A stretch of DNA of 64,000 nt. It comes from Segatella baroniae DSM 16972 = JCM 13447 (GTDB lineage Bacteria > Bacteroidota > Bacteroidia > Bacteroidales > Bacteroidaceae). The notes beneath the pieces are model-generated. The model made no database searches. It worked only from the letters and a program-made list of their open reading frames with translations, and had not been told where the DNA came from. The stretch covers positions 62,001 to 126,000 of the forward strand of contig NZ_AUFQ01000007.1 in the NCBI RefSeq assembly GCF_000426585.1, written 5' to 3'. The translations under genes and the position numbers were made by a program. Below are positions 44,932 to 54,764 of the stretch, piece after piece (the first letter of the stretch is position 1; each line of letters starts with the position of its first letter).

Positions 44932-46569
44932 ATGGACATGGATATCCTTAAAGAATACGATGTCGTCGTTGTCGGCGGAGGAATCACCGGTGCCGGAACG
45001 GCCCGCGACTGTGCCATGCGTGGGCTCAAGGTGCTGCTGGTGGAGAAGTACGACCTCACCAACGGCGCCACCGGACGCAACCACGGCCTGCTGCACAGTG
45101 GCGCGCGCTACGCCGTGACCGACCCCGAGTCGGCCTCGGAGTGCATCAAGGAGAACATGATTCTGCGCAAGATAGCCCGCCACTGCGTCGACGAGACCGA
45201 CGGACTCTTCATCACCCTGCCCGAAGACGACCTTGCCTATCAGGCTACTTTCGTAGCTTCATGTCGGAAGGCGGGTATCAGGGCCGACATCATCTCGCCC
45301 GAAGAGGCCCGTCGTCTGGAGCCCGCCGTCAATCCGTCGCTCATCGGCGCCGTCCGTGTTCCCGACGCGTCGGTCGACCCTTTCCGCCTGACGACGGCCA
45401 ATGTCATCGACGCCCGTCGCCACGGGGCCGACATGCTGACCTATCACGAGGCCGTGGGCTTCGTTGTGGAGAGCGGCTGCGTGCGGGGCGTCAGGCTGCG
45501 CGACAACCACACGGGCGACACTTTCGAGGTGCGTTCGCGCATGGTCGTCAATGCCGCGGGCATTTGGGGCCACCTCGTGGCCAGGCTGGCGGGCGTCACG
45601 GTCAACATGTTTCCCGCCAAGGGCACGCTGCTCGTCTTCGGCCACAGGGTCAACGGCATGGTCGTCAACCGCTGCCGCCGGCCCGCCAACGCCGACATTC
45701 TCGTGCCGGACGACACCGTCTGCGTCATCGGAACGACCAGCGACCGCGTGTCTTTCGACACCATAGACCATTTGAAAGCAACCCCCGAGGAAGTGGACGT
45801 GCTGCTCCGTGAAGGCGAGAAGCTGGCTCCGGCCCTGGCGAAGACCCGCATCTTGCGTGCCTACGCGGGCGTGCGTCCCCTCGTGGCGGCCGACAACGAC
45901 CCGTCGGGCCGCAGCATCAGCCGTGGCATAGTCCTCCTCGACCACGAGATGCGCGACGGTCTGGCGGGTCTTATCACCATCACGGGCGGCAAGATGATGA
46001 CCTATCGCATGATGGCCCAGCTGGCCACCGACCTGGTTTGCCGCAAGTTGGGCGTCGACAAGCCCTGTCTGACGGCCGTCACGCCGCTGCCTGGCTCCGA
46101 AAAGCCCGTGGCCGCGGGCCACACCAGCCGTCGGGCCACCGAATACAGCACCCACGCGCAGGAAGGACGGCACGGAACGATGACGCGGTTGATAGACGCC
46201 GGCAGCGTGGAGACGCGTGCCTTGGTGTGTGAATGTGAGGATGTGACGGTGGGCGAAGTGAAGTTTGCCGTCGACAAGCTCCACGTGCGCAACCTCATCA
46301 ACCTGCGCCGCCGCACCCGCATGGGCATGGGCACCTGTCAGGGCGAGCTTTGCGCCTGCCGTGGCGCCAACGTGCTCTGCCAGGTGGCCCGCACCGAGCC
46401 GCGTGCCGCCGAGCACGACCTGGCCGCCTTCATGGCCGAGCGGTGGAAAGGGGCCCGTCCCGTGGCTTGGGGCGACACGCTGGGCGAGGCGCAGCTCACC
46501 GCAACGATCTATGAAGGCCTCTGCGGCCTCAACCGTCTCTGTGGAGATGACAAGAAGATAGCCTTATGA
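44932..46569 (+). CDS. glpA: Anaerobic glycerol-3-phosphate dehydrogenase subunit A
   Basis: The FAD subunit that oxidises sn-glycerol 3-phosphate to dihydroxyacetone phosphate and passes electrons via GlpB/GlpC to quinone. It has 545 residues with the FAD loop VVVGGGITGAGTARDCAM, the DAO-type core, and a C-terminal BFD-like iron-sulphur domain with CECEDVTVGEV and GTCQGELCAC. The start is the ATG at 44932; one at 44938 is equally possible. Its end overlaps glpB by 4 bases. Confidence 0.95.
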   Translation: MDMDILKEYDVVVVGGGITGAGTARDCAMRGLKVLLVEKYDLTNGATGRNHGLLHSGARYAVTDPESASECIKENMILRKIARHCVDETDGLFITLPEDDLAYQATFVASCRKAGIRADIISPEEARRLEPAVNPSLIGAVRVPDASVDPFRLTTANVIDARRHGADMLTYHEAVGFVVESGCVRGVRLRDNHTGDTFEVRSRMVVNAAGIWGHLVARLAGVTVNMFPAKGTLLVFGHRVNGMVVNRCRRPANADILVPDDTVCVIGTTSDRVSFDTIDHLKATPEEVDVLLREGEKLAPALAKTRILRAYAGVRPLVAADNDPSGRSISRGIVLLDHEMRDGLAGLITITGGKMMTYRMMAQLATDLVCRKLGVDKPCLTAVTPLPGSEKPVAAGHTSRRATEYSTHAQEGRHGTMTRLIDAGSVETRALVCECEDVTVGEVKFAVDKLHVRNLINLRRRTRMGMGTCQGELCACRGANVLCQVARTEPRAAEHDLAAFMAERWKGARPVAWGDTLGEAQLTATIYEGLCGLNRLCGDDKKIAL

Positions 46570-47807
46570 CATTCGACTCTATTATAATAGGTGGAGGCCT
46601 CGCGGGCCTCACGTGCGCGCTGACGCTGGCCAAGGCCGGACAGCGGACGGCCCTCGTCACGGCCGGACAGAGCACGTTGCACTTCCATTCGGGCTCCATC
46701 GATCTGCTGGGCTACGACGAACAGGGCCGGACGGTGCTCCATCCGCTCGACGCCATACCCGCGTTGGGCGCGTCACACCCTTACCATAAAGTGGCTGACG
46801 TGGGCGCGTTGGCCGAAGAGGCCGCGGGACTGCTGGCCTCGGCCGGCCTTCCGATGGACGGAACGGCGGCCCGCAACCATTTCAGACTCACGCCGATGGG
46901 CGTCGGAAAGCCGACGTGGCTGACGCTGCAAGGCCTTGTGCAGAGCACAGAAGAGCAGACCTTGCCCTGGCGGGAGGTGACTTTCGCCAACATCCGGGGC
47001 TTTCTCGACATCCCCACCGAGTTTCTTGTGGACAACATCCGCCGCATGGGCACCGACGTGGAGGTGAAGCATTTCACCACGCCCGAACTGGAACAGGCGC
47101 GTCGCAGTCCGTCGGAGATGCGGGCGACGAACGTGGCCAAGGTGCTGGCCGACGAGACTTCGCTGCGCCGGGTGGTCGAAGCCATCGACGCGCTGGGGGC
47201 CGATGGCGAGGTCGTCTTGCTGCCGGCCGTGCTGGGTATGGCCGACGCGCGGACCGAAAGTAGCCTGCGGCAGCTCGTGGAAAGGCCGGTCCGCTTTGTC
47301 GCCACCATGCCGCCGTCCGTTCCCGGCGTGCGCTTGCAGAGCCGTCTGCGGCAGACCTATCAGCAGCTGGGCGGCATGTTCTGCGCGTCCGACACCGTGA
47401 CGGGCGGCTGTTTTGAAGCCGGTCGCCTGCGTTATGTCACCATCGGGAACATGCCCGACGAACGTCTCTATGCCGACCACTTCGTGCTGGCCACGGGTTC
47501 GTTTCAAAGTAGAGGCCTGATGAGCAACTACCATGGCGTGTTCGAGCCTGTTTTCGGACTCGATGTCGACGCGGCCGGCGACCGTCGTGCCTGGACGGCC
47601 GAATATGTGTACGACGCCCAGCCCTACATGCGGTTCGGTGTGCGCACCGACGAGCGGCTGCTGACCTGTCGCGGAGGCGCCCGCATCGACAATCTCTACG
47701 CGGCAGGCTCCGTGCTCAGCGGCCACGACGCCCTGAAACTGGCCGACGGCTCGGGCGTCGACATGCTCACGGCCTTGCAGGTGGCCCACAACATTCTTGA
47801 AAAGTAA
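46566..47807 (+). CDS. glpB: Anaerobic glycerol-3-phosphate dehydrogenase subunit B
   Basis: The second flavin subunit of the anaerobic enzyme. Its 413 residues begin with IIIGGGLAGLTCALTLAKAG and include the GlpB pattern LHFHSGSIDLLGY. The C-terminal RGGARIDNLYAAGSVLSGHD is the nucleotide-binding closing motif. It is translationally coupled to glpA and lies 4 bases before the glpC start. Confidence 0.93.
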   Translation: MTFDSIIIGGGLAGLTCALTLAKAGQRTALVTAGQSTLHFHSGSIDLLGYDEQGRTVLHPLDAIPALGASHPYHKVADVGALAEEAAGLLASAGLPMDGTAARNHFRLTPMGVGKPTWLTLQGLVQSTEEQTLPWREVTFANIRGFLDIPTEFLVDNIRRMGTDVEVKHFTTPELEQARRSPSEMRATNVAKVLADETSLRRVVEAIDALGADGEVVLLPAVLGMADARTESSLRQLVERPVRFVATMPPSVPGVRLQSRLRQTYQQLGGMFCASDTVTGGCFEAGRLRYVTIGNMPDERLYADHFVLATGSFQSRGLMSNYHGVFEPVFGLDVDAAGDRRAWTAEYVYDAQPYMRFGVRTDERLLTCRGGARIDNLYAAGSVLSGHDALKLADGSGVDMLTALQVAHNILEK

Positions 47808-47811
47808 GACA

Positions 47812-49059
47812 ATGGCAGACGAAACACAGATAGAAAGCAAAAGCGCGTTCAACTTCGAGCAGTGTCTCAAATGCTCCATTTGCACGGTCTACTGCCCCGT
47901 CTCGGCCGTGGAGCCCGACTATCCGGGTCCAAAACAGTCGGGGCCGGACAACGAACGCTACCGACTGAAGGGCATGGAGTTCTTCAACGAGTCGCTCAAA
48001 CTGTGCCTCAACTGCAAGCGTTGCGAAGTGGCGTGCCCGCATGACGTGAAGGTGGGCGACATCATCCAGGCTGCCCGCATCCGATACAGCACCCATACGC
48101 CTGGTCTTCGCGACCGCATGCTGGCCAACACCGACTTTGTGGGCACGCTGGCGCACAACTTCGCGCCGCTCACGAACTTCGCCTTGCGGCTGGCTCCTGT
48201 CAAGGCGGTGCTCCATGGCGTGATGGGCATAGACAGGCACCGCACGTTCCCAGCCTATTCGTTCCATACTTTCGAGCAATGGTACCGCCGGCATGAGGCC
48301 GAACAGCAGCGGTTCGGCCGTTTCGTCACCTATTTCCACGGCTGCTATGCCAACTACAACTATCCGCAGCTGGCCAAGGATTTGGTCAAAATCATGAATG
48401 CCTGCGGCTATGGCGTGCATCTGTTGGAGAAGGAGAAGTGTTGTGGCGTGGCCCTGATTGCCAACGGTCTCTCCAAACAGGCCCGCCGGCAGGGCGAAGT
48501 CAACATGGCGTCGATGCGCAAGGCCGTGGCCAAGGGCGAGCCTGTCCTGACGACAAGCTCCACTTGCACCTTCACCATGCGCGACGAGTACAGCCATCTG
48601 CTCGGGATAGACAACGGCGACGTGCGCGACAGCTTGACGCTGGCCACCCGCTGGCTCTACCGCATGGTGGAGGACGGCCAGCTGAAGCTGGCTTTCCGCC
48701 GTGATTTCAAGATGAAGACGGCCTACCACAGCGCCTGCCACATGGAGCGTCTGGGCTGGATTCCCTATTCCACGGGACTGCTGAAGATGATTCCCGGACT
48801 GGAACTCGTCATGCTCGAAAGCCAGTGCTGCGGCATTGCGGGCACCTACGGCTTCAAGAAAGAGAACTACGAAAGGTCGCAGAAAATCGGTTCGGGCGTG
48901 TTCAGACAGATTGAAGAGGTGGCCCCCGACTGCGTGTCGACCGACTGCGAGACCTGCAAATGGCAGATAGAAATGTCGACCGGCTGCGGTGTGAAGAACC
49001 CCATCAGTATCGTTGCCGAAGCCCTCGACGTGGAGGAGACCCGCCGGATGAATGCTTGA
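47812..49059 (+). CDS. glpC: Anaerobic glycerol-3-phosphate dehydrogenase subunit C
   Basis: The membrane-associated iron-sulphur subunit that carries electrons to the quinone pool. It has two ferredoxin-type cysteine sets (CLKCSICTVYCPVS, Cys18 onward; CLNCKRCEVACPHD) and two CCG-type domains (HGCYANYNYP; CHMERLGW ... ESQCCGIAGTYG). The start is the ATG at 47812; the frame open from 47797 begins with TTG inside glpB. It ends 119 bases before glpT. Confidence 0.95.
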   Translation: MADETQIESKSAFNFEQCLKCSICTVYCPVSAVEPDYPGPKQSGPDNERYRLKGMEFFNESLKLCLNCKRCEVACPHDVKVGDIIQAARIRYSTHTPGLRDRMLANTDFVGTLAHNFAPLTNFALRLAPVKAVLHGVMGIDRHRTFPAYSFHTFEQWYRRHEAEQQRFGRFVTYFHGCYANYNYPQLAKDLVKIMNACGYGVHLLEKEKCCGVALIANGLSKQARRQGEVNMASMRKAVAKGEPVLTTSSTCTFTMRDEYSHLLGIDNGDVRDSLTLATRWLYRMVEDGQLKLAFRRDFKMKTAYHSACHMERLGWIPYSTGLLKMIPGLELVMLESQCCGIAGTYGFKKENYERSQKIGSGVFRQIEEVAPDCVSTDCETCKWQIEMSTGCGVKNPISIVAEALDVEETRRMNA

Positions 49060-49130
49060 AGAAGCCAAAAGGACGTACTTGATTCGTAGGATTTTCATGT
49101 TCTGCCAGCCCGGCGCACCTAAATAATCAT

Positions 49131-49138
49131 TAACTTTG
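49131..49138 (+). promoter_or_regulatory. -7 element before glpT
   Basis: TAACTTTG matches TAnnTTTG and lies 40 bases before the glpT start. The transporters may thus have their own promoter in addition to read-through from glpABC. Confidence 0.6.
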
Positions 49139-49178
49139 CATATCGTTGGAAATATTCTGTAACCAAACCTGAATCGTT

Positions 49179-50564
49179 ATGTGGAACTTCCTGACACCTC
49201 CAGTGTACAAGACGGAGCAGACCGGCCCAGCAGCCGACGCCCGTTACAAGGCTTTGCGCTGGCAGGTATTCCTCGGTATCTTCATCGGATACGCGGGTTT
49301 CTATATCGTTCGCAAGAACTTCTCGATGGCCATACCGATGTTGGCGCCTTTCGGGTTCGAGAAAGGCGAGCTTGGCGTCGTGCTTTCGATGAACGCCATC
49401 GCCTACGGTTTCTCCAAATTCATCATGGCCAGCGTGTCCGACCGCAGCAATGCCCGCCGCTTTCTGCCGCTGGGACTGGTCTTGGCCGCCGTTTCCATGA
49501 TGTTCATGATCGTGCCTGTGCAGTGGATCGGCCCCGACCACAAGGGTCTGGCCATAGCGTTGATGGCGGCGTTGAACTTCCTTGTGGGCTGGTTCAATGG
49601 CATGGGATGGCCTCCGTGTGGCCGTGTGATGACCCACTGGTTCAGCATTCAGGAGCGTGGCACGTGGATGTCGGTGTGGAACTGCGCTCATAACGTGGGC
49701 GGAGCGTTGGTCGGTCCGATGGCCGTCTATGGCGCCGTCTGGTTCGGCAGCTGGTTCTACGGTGCCGACGAGCAGCGCTATTTCCTCATCGGCACTTACC
49801 TTTTTCCGGCTTGTGTGGCCATCCTCATCGCCATCGTCGCCTACAGTCTCATCCGCGATACGCCGCAGTCGTGCGGTCTTCCCTCCATCGAGAAGTGGCG
49901 CGACGACTATGCCAAGACCTACAACGAGAAGGCCGAGCAGGTGTTGAGCACCATGGAAATCTTCAAGACGGTGCTCTCCAACAAGTTCCTGTGGTACATT
50001 GCTTTTGCCAATGCCTTTGTATATATGGTGAGATACGGCTGCCTGGACTGGGCGCCGACCATCCTGACCGAGCAGGGAATCGACATCAAGAACGCCGGTT
50101 GGGCCTATTTCGCCTACGAGATGGCCGCCATTCCGGGCACCATCATCTGCGGTTGGATGTCAGACCGCCTCTTCCACGGACGCCGCGCCTTGCCCACGAT
50201 ACTCTTCATGGCCGTCGTGGCCGTCTTCATCTTCATCTATTGGCGGAATTTCGACAACATCAACGTCGTGATTGTCTGCCTCATCGCCATCGGCTTCTTC
50301 ATCTACGGGCCGGTGATGCTCATCGGCGTGCAGGCCCTCGACCTGGCCCCGAAGAACGCGGCGGGCACCGCAGCCGGGTTGACAGGCTTCATGGGCTACG
50401 TGTTGGGCACGGCCCTGCTGGCCAATGTGGTCATCGGCTACGTGGCCGATGCCGCCGGTTGGAGTTGGACCTTCGTGTTGTTGATCGGCGCCTGCGTCAT
50501 GTCGATAGTCTTCATGGGCCTCACTTACAAGGAAGAACAATATCTCATCAAGAAGAATCAATAG
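49179..50564 (+). CDS. glpT: Glycerol-3-phosphate:phosphate antiporter
   Basis: A 461-residue major-facilitator protein of the organophosphate:phosphate antiporter family. It has about twelve membrane segments and the family signatures FYIVRKNFSMAIPML, WFNGMGWPPCGRVMTHWF and VRYGCLDWAPTIL, with conserved arginines for phosphate binding. It sits next to glpABC, so sn-glycerol 3-phosphate is the likely substrate, exchanged for phosphate. Confidence 0.92.
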   Translation: MWNFLTPPVYKTEQTGPAADARYKALRWQVFLGIFIGYAGFYIVRKNFSMAIPMLAPFGFEKGELGVVLSMNAIAYGFSKFIMASVSDRSNARRFLPLGLVLAAVSMMFMIVPVQWIGPDHKGLAIALMAALNFLVGWFNGMGWPPCGRVMTHWFSIQERGTWMSVWNCAHNVGGALVGPMAVYGAVWFGSWFYGADEQRYFLIGTYLFPACVAILIAIVAYSLIRDTPQSCGLPSIEKWRDDYAKTYNEKAEQVLSTMEIFKTVLSNKFLWYIAFANAFVYMVRYGCLDWAPTILTEQGIDIKNAGWAYFAYEMAAIPGTIICGWMSDRLFHGRRALPTILFMAVVAVFIFIYWRNFDNINVVIVCLIAIGFFIYGPVMLIGVQALDLAPKNAAGTAAGLTGFMGYVLGTALLANVVIGYVADAAGWSWTFVLLIGACVMSIVFMGLTYKEEQYLIKKNQ

Positions 50565-50595
50565 TCAATCAATCATATCACAATCTATCAATCAC

Positions 50596-52083
50596 ATGGA
50601 AAAAATGGATGTTTACAGTTCGTTGGGCTCACAGCGGAAGAAGTTTCTCAGTTGGCAGATGCGAACAATCTTGGTAACCATGCTGGGCTATGCCATCTTC
50701 TACTTCGTAAGAAAGAACTTTTCGCTGGCCATGCCCGGCCTGACGGCTGAATACGGAATCACCAACAAGAGCTTCGGTTGGATTATCTTCGCCAGTTCTT
50801 TGGTCTACGGCTTCTCGCGATTCATCAACGGCTACACGGTGGACCGCGTCAAGGGGCGCATCGTCATGGCCCTCGGCCTGCTGCTCTGCGCCGCAGCCAA
50901 CTTCGCCTTCGGCTTCGGTGTCAACCTGAGTCAGGTGTTCACAGGCACGACGAGCGGCCCCGACTTCACAAGCGCGCTGATCCTGGTGATGGGAATCACG
51001 ATAATTCTGAACCAATACTTCCAAGGCATGGGCTTTCCGCCGTGCGCCCGCATCCTGCCCCACTGGATTCATCCCGCCGAACTGGCAACGAAGATGTCGA
51101 TATGGAACACCTCCCACTCGATAGGCGCGGCCTTCGCCGTGATTGTCTGCGGCTATATCATGGGGTCGATGGGCGCCGACATGAGCGCCAACGCGGAGGT
51201 CGTGGCCCGCATTACGGCCAATCTGACCAACAACGACGTGGCCAACGCGACGACACAGGCGCTGACCTATGCCACGCATATCGGTGCCTGGAAGTGGTGT
51301 TTCTGGATTCCGGCCTGTCTGGCGGTGACCGGTGCCGTGTTCATCTTCGTGGGCTTGCGTGACGAACCCAAGGAAGTGGGCTTGCCCGACCTGCCCGACA
51401 CGTCGCTCGGAAGCTACTCCGAGGGCATGAGCGGCAAGGCTCGCAAGAAGTTCGAGTGCGTTATGGTGTGGAGAAACCGCTGGGTCTGGACCTTCTGCAT
51501 TGCCAACATGTTCGTATATGTGGTGCGTATGGGCGTGCTCGACTGGGGCCCCAAGTTCCTGACGGAGAGCCGGGGAATGGACATTTCGACCGCGGGCTGG
51601 ACGGTGGCGGCCTTCGAGATAGCCGGCATAGTGGGCACCCTGTTTGCCGGTTGGGCCACCGACCATATCTTCAAGGGCAAGGGTCACCACATGTGCGTGG
51701 TGTGCATGCTGGGTGCCGCCGCGTTCATGACGCTCTTCCGGTTCCTCCCCCAGAGTGCGGGAATCACCATAACGGCGGCCGTTCTCATAGGTGCGGGCTT
51801 CTGCATCTACGGCCCGCAGGCCCTCGTCGGTATCGAATTGAGCAAGCAAGCCACCAAGGAAGCGTCGGCACGAGCCAACGGCATAGCCGGAATCCTGGGC
51901 TACATCGGTTCTGGTTTCAGCGGTCTGCTCGTAGGTTACGTGGCCGACATGTACGGATGGACACGCGTTTTTGAAACCATCATCTTGGTGGCTGTCATCG
52001 GAATGCTCATCATCCTCTCGATGTGGCAGGCCCCGCGCGACGGCTACGCACGCAGTCAGCAAATCAATTACGACGAAGAATAG
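50596..52083 (+). CDS. Second GlpT/UhpT-like organophosphate antiporter
   Basis: A 495-residue paralogue of the preceding transporter with the same signatures (FYFVRKNFSLAMPGL; YFQGMGFPPCARILPHW; VRMGVLDWGPKFL). It carries an insertion of about 40 residues after the sixth membrane region (GADMSANAEVVARITANLTN) that GlpT lacks. It may carry a different phosphate ester such as a glycerophosphodiester or sugar phosphate; this is inference. It is 31 bases after glpT and 3 before the HAD gene. Confidence 0.88.
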   Translation: MEKMDVYSSLGSQRKKFLSWQMRTILVTMLGYAIFYFVRKNFSLAMPGLTAEYGITNKSFGWIIFASSLVYGFSRFINGYTVDRVKGRIVMALGLLLCAAANFAFGFGVNLSQVFTGTTSGPDFTSALILVMGITIILNQYFQGMGFPPCARILPHWIHPAELATKMSIWNTSHSIGAAFAVIVCGYIMGSMGADMSANAEVVARITANLTNNDVANATTQALTYATHIGAWKWCFWIPACLAVTGAVFIFVGLRDEPKEVGLPDLPDTSLGSYSEGMSGKARKKFECVMVWRNRWVWTFCIANMFVYVVRMGVLDWGPKFLTESRGMDISTAGWTVAAFEIAGIVGTLFAGWATDHIFKGKGHHMCVVCMLGAAAFMTLFRFLPQSAGITITAAVLIGAGFCIYGPQALVGIELSKQATKEASARANGIAGILGYIGSGFSGLLVGYVADMYGWTRVFETIILVAVIGMLIILSMWQAPRDGYARSQQINYDEE

Positions 52084-52086
52084 ACG

Positions 52087-52959
52087 ATGGAGATGGACTT
52101 TGACAAATATATATCGCCCCTTTCGGAGGGGAAACTGATGGCGGCCTGTGCACGAATCAAGCACGTGGCCCTCGACATGGACGGCACCATATACCTGGGC
52201 AGCACGCTGTTTCCTTATACAAAGGACTTCTTGGACATGCTCACCCGCCACGGAATATCCTACTCTTTCCTGACCAACAACCCCACGAAGAGCAACAAGG
52301 ACTATCTGGCCAAGCTGGGACGACTGGGCATTGAGGCCACGGAAGAGCAGATGTACACCTCTTCAATCGCCACCATCGACTACATCCGCCTGAACCATCC
52401 CGAAGCCAAGCGCCTCTTCTGCTTGGGGACGCCGAGCATGCAGGCCGAGTTTGAGAAGGCGGGATTCATCCTTTGCGAAGACAACGCCGAAGACCGGCCC
52501 GACATTCTGGTCGTGGCCTTCGACATGACGCTGGCATATTCGCGCCTGTGCCGTGCCGCGTGGTGGGCGTCGAAGCCCGAAATTCCCTACATCGCGACCA
52601 ACCCCGACTGGGTGTGTCCCACGGATGAGGAAACGATTTTGGTGGACTGTGGTTCCATTTGCAAGGCAATAGAGGGGGCGACAGGCCGCCGGCCAGACAT
52701 CGTGATAGGCAAACCCAACCCGAACATGCTCTATTGCATCCGCGACAAGTACGGTTTGAAGTCGGATGAAATCGCCATGTGCGGCGACCGCATCTACACC
52801 GATGTGGCCACGGCGCAGAACGCAGGTTCGCTGGGGGTGCTGGTGTTGTCGGGCGAAACCACGTTGGAGATGTCGCTCAAGTACGAGCGTCAGCCCGACA
52901 TCACGGCCCTCAACATCGCCGAATTTGGCAAACTGCTCCTCAAGTCGCGAGGAGAATGA
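52087..52959 (+). CDS. HAD-IIA phosphatase (NagD-like)
   Basis: A 290-residue haloacid-dehalogenase phosphatase with all motifs: ALDMDGTIYLG (catalytic Asp), LTNNPTKS, IGKPNP and MCGDRIYTDVATA. The large cap between motifs II and III is the IIA type found in NagD and in phosphoglycolate or glycerol-phosphate phosphatases. Its place directly after two organophosphate transporters suggests a small phosphate ester such as glycerol phosphate as substrate (inference). Confidence 0.9.
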   Translation: MEMDFDKYISPLSEGKLMAACARIKHVALDMDGTIYLGSTLFPYTKDFLDMLTRHGISYSFLTNNPTKSNKDYLAKLGRLGIEATEEQMYTSSIATIDYIRLNHPEAKRLFCLGTPSMQAEFEKAGFILCEDNAEDRPDILVVAFDMTLAYSRLCRAAWWASKPEIPYIATNPDWVCPTDEETILVDCGSICKAIEGATGRRPDIVIGKPNPNMLYCIRDKYGLKSDEIAMCGDRIYTDVATAQNAGSLGVLVLSGETTLEMSLKYERQPDITALNIAEFGKLLLKSRGE

Positions 52960-52979
52960 AATAAGAAAGGAGGATTTTT

Positions 52980-54695
52980 ATGGAACGACACCGCAGCTTT
53001 GGTAAATCCGTCCATACGGATTTGCTGCTGTTTGTGCTTGGAATCTTCGCCGGAGGCTTGATAGCTTGCGCGAGGGCGGACACCGTCAATCCACACACGG
53101 CTCCTGACAAGCCTGGCCAGGAGGCTGTCATCCAAGACAGAAAGGGCATGACCCTCAAGGGCAGGGTGACCTGTCAAGGCCGTGGACTGGCCCGGGTGGA
53201 GGTGTCGGATGGTGTCGAAGTGACAACAACGGACGACAGCGGAGTCTACTATCTGTCGTCGAAGAAGAAGTATGGCTATGTGTTCATCACGATTCCGGCA
53301 GGCTATGAGGTGAAGAACAAGAACGGAAACATGCCCGACTTCTTTAAGAAGGTGAACAGTGGCAAGGTCGGTGCCGTGGAGCGGCTGGACTTTGAACTCG
53401 TGAAAGCGGACAACCGGAAGCATGCGGTCATAGTGATGGCCGACTTCCACCTGGCCAATCGCACGGCCGACTTGAAGCAGTTTGCCGCCGTTGCTGCGGA
53501 CATCAACCAGACAATAGGCCAACTTCGGCTGCAAGGGTATAAGGTCTACGGCCTGAGTCTGGGCGACGAGAGCTGGGATCTCTTCTGGTATCAGAACAAC
53601 TTTGCCATTGCCGAGGCCATGGAACAGACCAAGATGATCGACGCCCCGTTCTTCCATTGCATGGGAAACCACGACAACGATCCCTATTATGCCGACGACT
53701 GGCTGGCGGAAAAGGCGTTTGTCGACTGCTTTCCCGCCTATTATTCGTTCAATGCGGGCAGCGCCCATTACGTCGTTCTCGACAATATTGAATACCTGAA
53801 CTACGGGGCGAGTCCGGGAAACATCGGCAACCGCAATTACAACACGACCATCGTCAAGGAACAGATGGACTGGTTGAAGAAAGACCTGGCCCTTGTGAAG
53901 GACAAGACGCAGCCTTTGTTCATCGCGTTCCATGCACCGCTCTATCGCAAACCGGGCTTGGACGGCAAGGGTAACTTGACGGCGAGATACAAACTGGCCG
54001 ACGCCGAAGAGCTGACTGCATTGCTGAAAGACTACAAGAACGTGCATGTTCTGTCGGGACACACCCACGACAATTTCAACATTGCAGCCTTGCCCAACAT
54101 CCATGAACACAACACGAGTGCCATCTGCGCCACCTGGTGGTGGACAGGGAAGCTCACTTCCAACAGGCAACACCTGTGTTGTGACGGGACGCCGGGCGGC
54201 TATGGCGTCTACATGATCGATGGGGATGAACTGGAATGGTACTACAAAGGCAAGGGCTTCGACAAGACCTACCAGTTCAGAACCTACGACATGAATCAGG
54301 TATATATCAGTGCTGACGACGTGAAGGGGCACACCAAGGCTTTTGCCGGCTACGCCCGCGGCTACGACAAGGCCCACCATGACAACGAAGTCCTTGTCAA
54401 TGTGTGGAACTATGACAAAGGTTGGAGCATCGAGGTGACCGAAGGTGGCAGGCCGTTGGCCGTGACGCGCGTCGTCGGTTACGACCCGCTGCATGTATTA
54501 AGCTACGAGGCGCAACGCTGCGCGAACGGTGGAAAGCCGACCGCCGAGTTCGTTACGAGCAAGACCGCCCACCTTTTCAAGGCGAAGGCGGCCAGTGCCG
54601 TCTCCACACTCTCTATCAAAGTGACGGATGGTTTCGGCCATGTCTACAGGGAAGAGATGAAGCGTCCCAAAGCATTTGGGCTTTCCATGAGGTGA
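52980..54695 (+). CDS. Calcineurin-like metallophosphoesterase lipoprotein
   Basis: A 571-residue secreted phosphoesterase. The N-terminal signal carries a lipobox (GLIACA), followed by a beta-sandwich domain (about 55-140). The metallophosphatase core has ADFHLAN, LGDESWD, MGNHDND, FHAPLYR and SGHTHDN, and a C-terminal beta domain follows. Ligands match a two-metal site. It closes the glp locus, 21 bases after the HAD gene. It could release phosphate esters, for example from glycerophosphodiesters, outside the cell for import by the two antiporters (inference). Confidence 0.88.
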   Translation: MERHRSFGKSVHTDLLLFVLGIFAGGLIACARADTVNPHTAPDKPGQEAVIQDRKGMTLKGRVTCQGRGLARVEVSDGVEVTTTDDSGVYYLSSKKKYGYVFITIPAGYEVKNKNGNMPDFFKKVNSGKVGAVERLDFELVKADNRKHAVIVMADFHLANRTADLKQFAAVAADINQTIGQLRLQGYKVYGLSLGDESWDLFWYQNNFAIAEAMEQTKMIDAPFFHCMGNHDNDPYYADDWLAEKAFVDCFPAYYSFNAGSAHYVVLDNIEYLNYGASPGNIGNRNYNTTIVKEQMDWLKKDLALVKDKTQPLFIAFHAPLYRKPGLDGKGNLTARYKLADAEELTALLKDYKNVHVLSGHTHDNFNIAALPNIHEHNTSAICATWWWTGKLTSNRQHLCCDGTPGGYGVYMIDGDELEWYYKGKGFDKTYQFRTYDMNQVYISADDVKGHTKAFAGYARGYDKAHHDNEVLVNVWNYDKGWSIEVTEGGRPLAVTRVVGYDPLHVLSYEAQRCANGGKPTAEFVTSKTAHLFKAKAASAVSTLSIKVTDGFGHVYREEMKRPKAFGLSMR

Positions 54696-54764
54696 CACCC
54701 TCTGAAAAACAACGGGTCAAACCCTTGTTATTGTAAACCTAAGCAGGATGAAACCACCGTCCAA

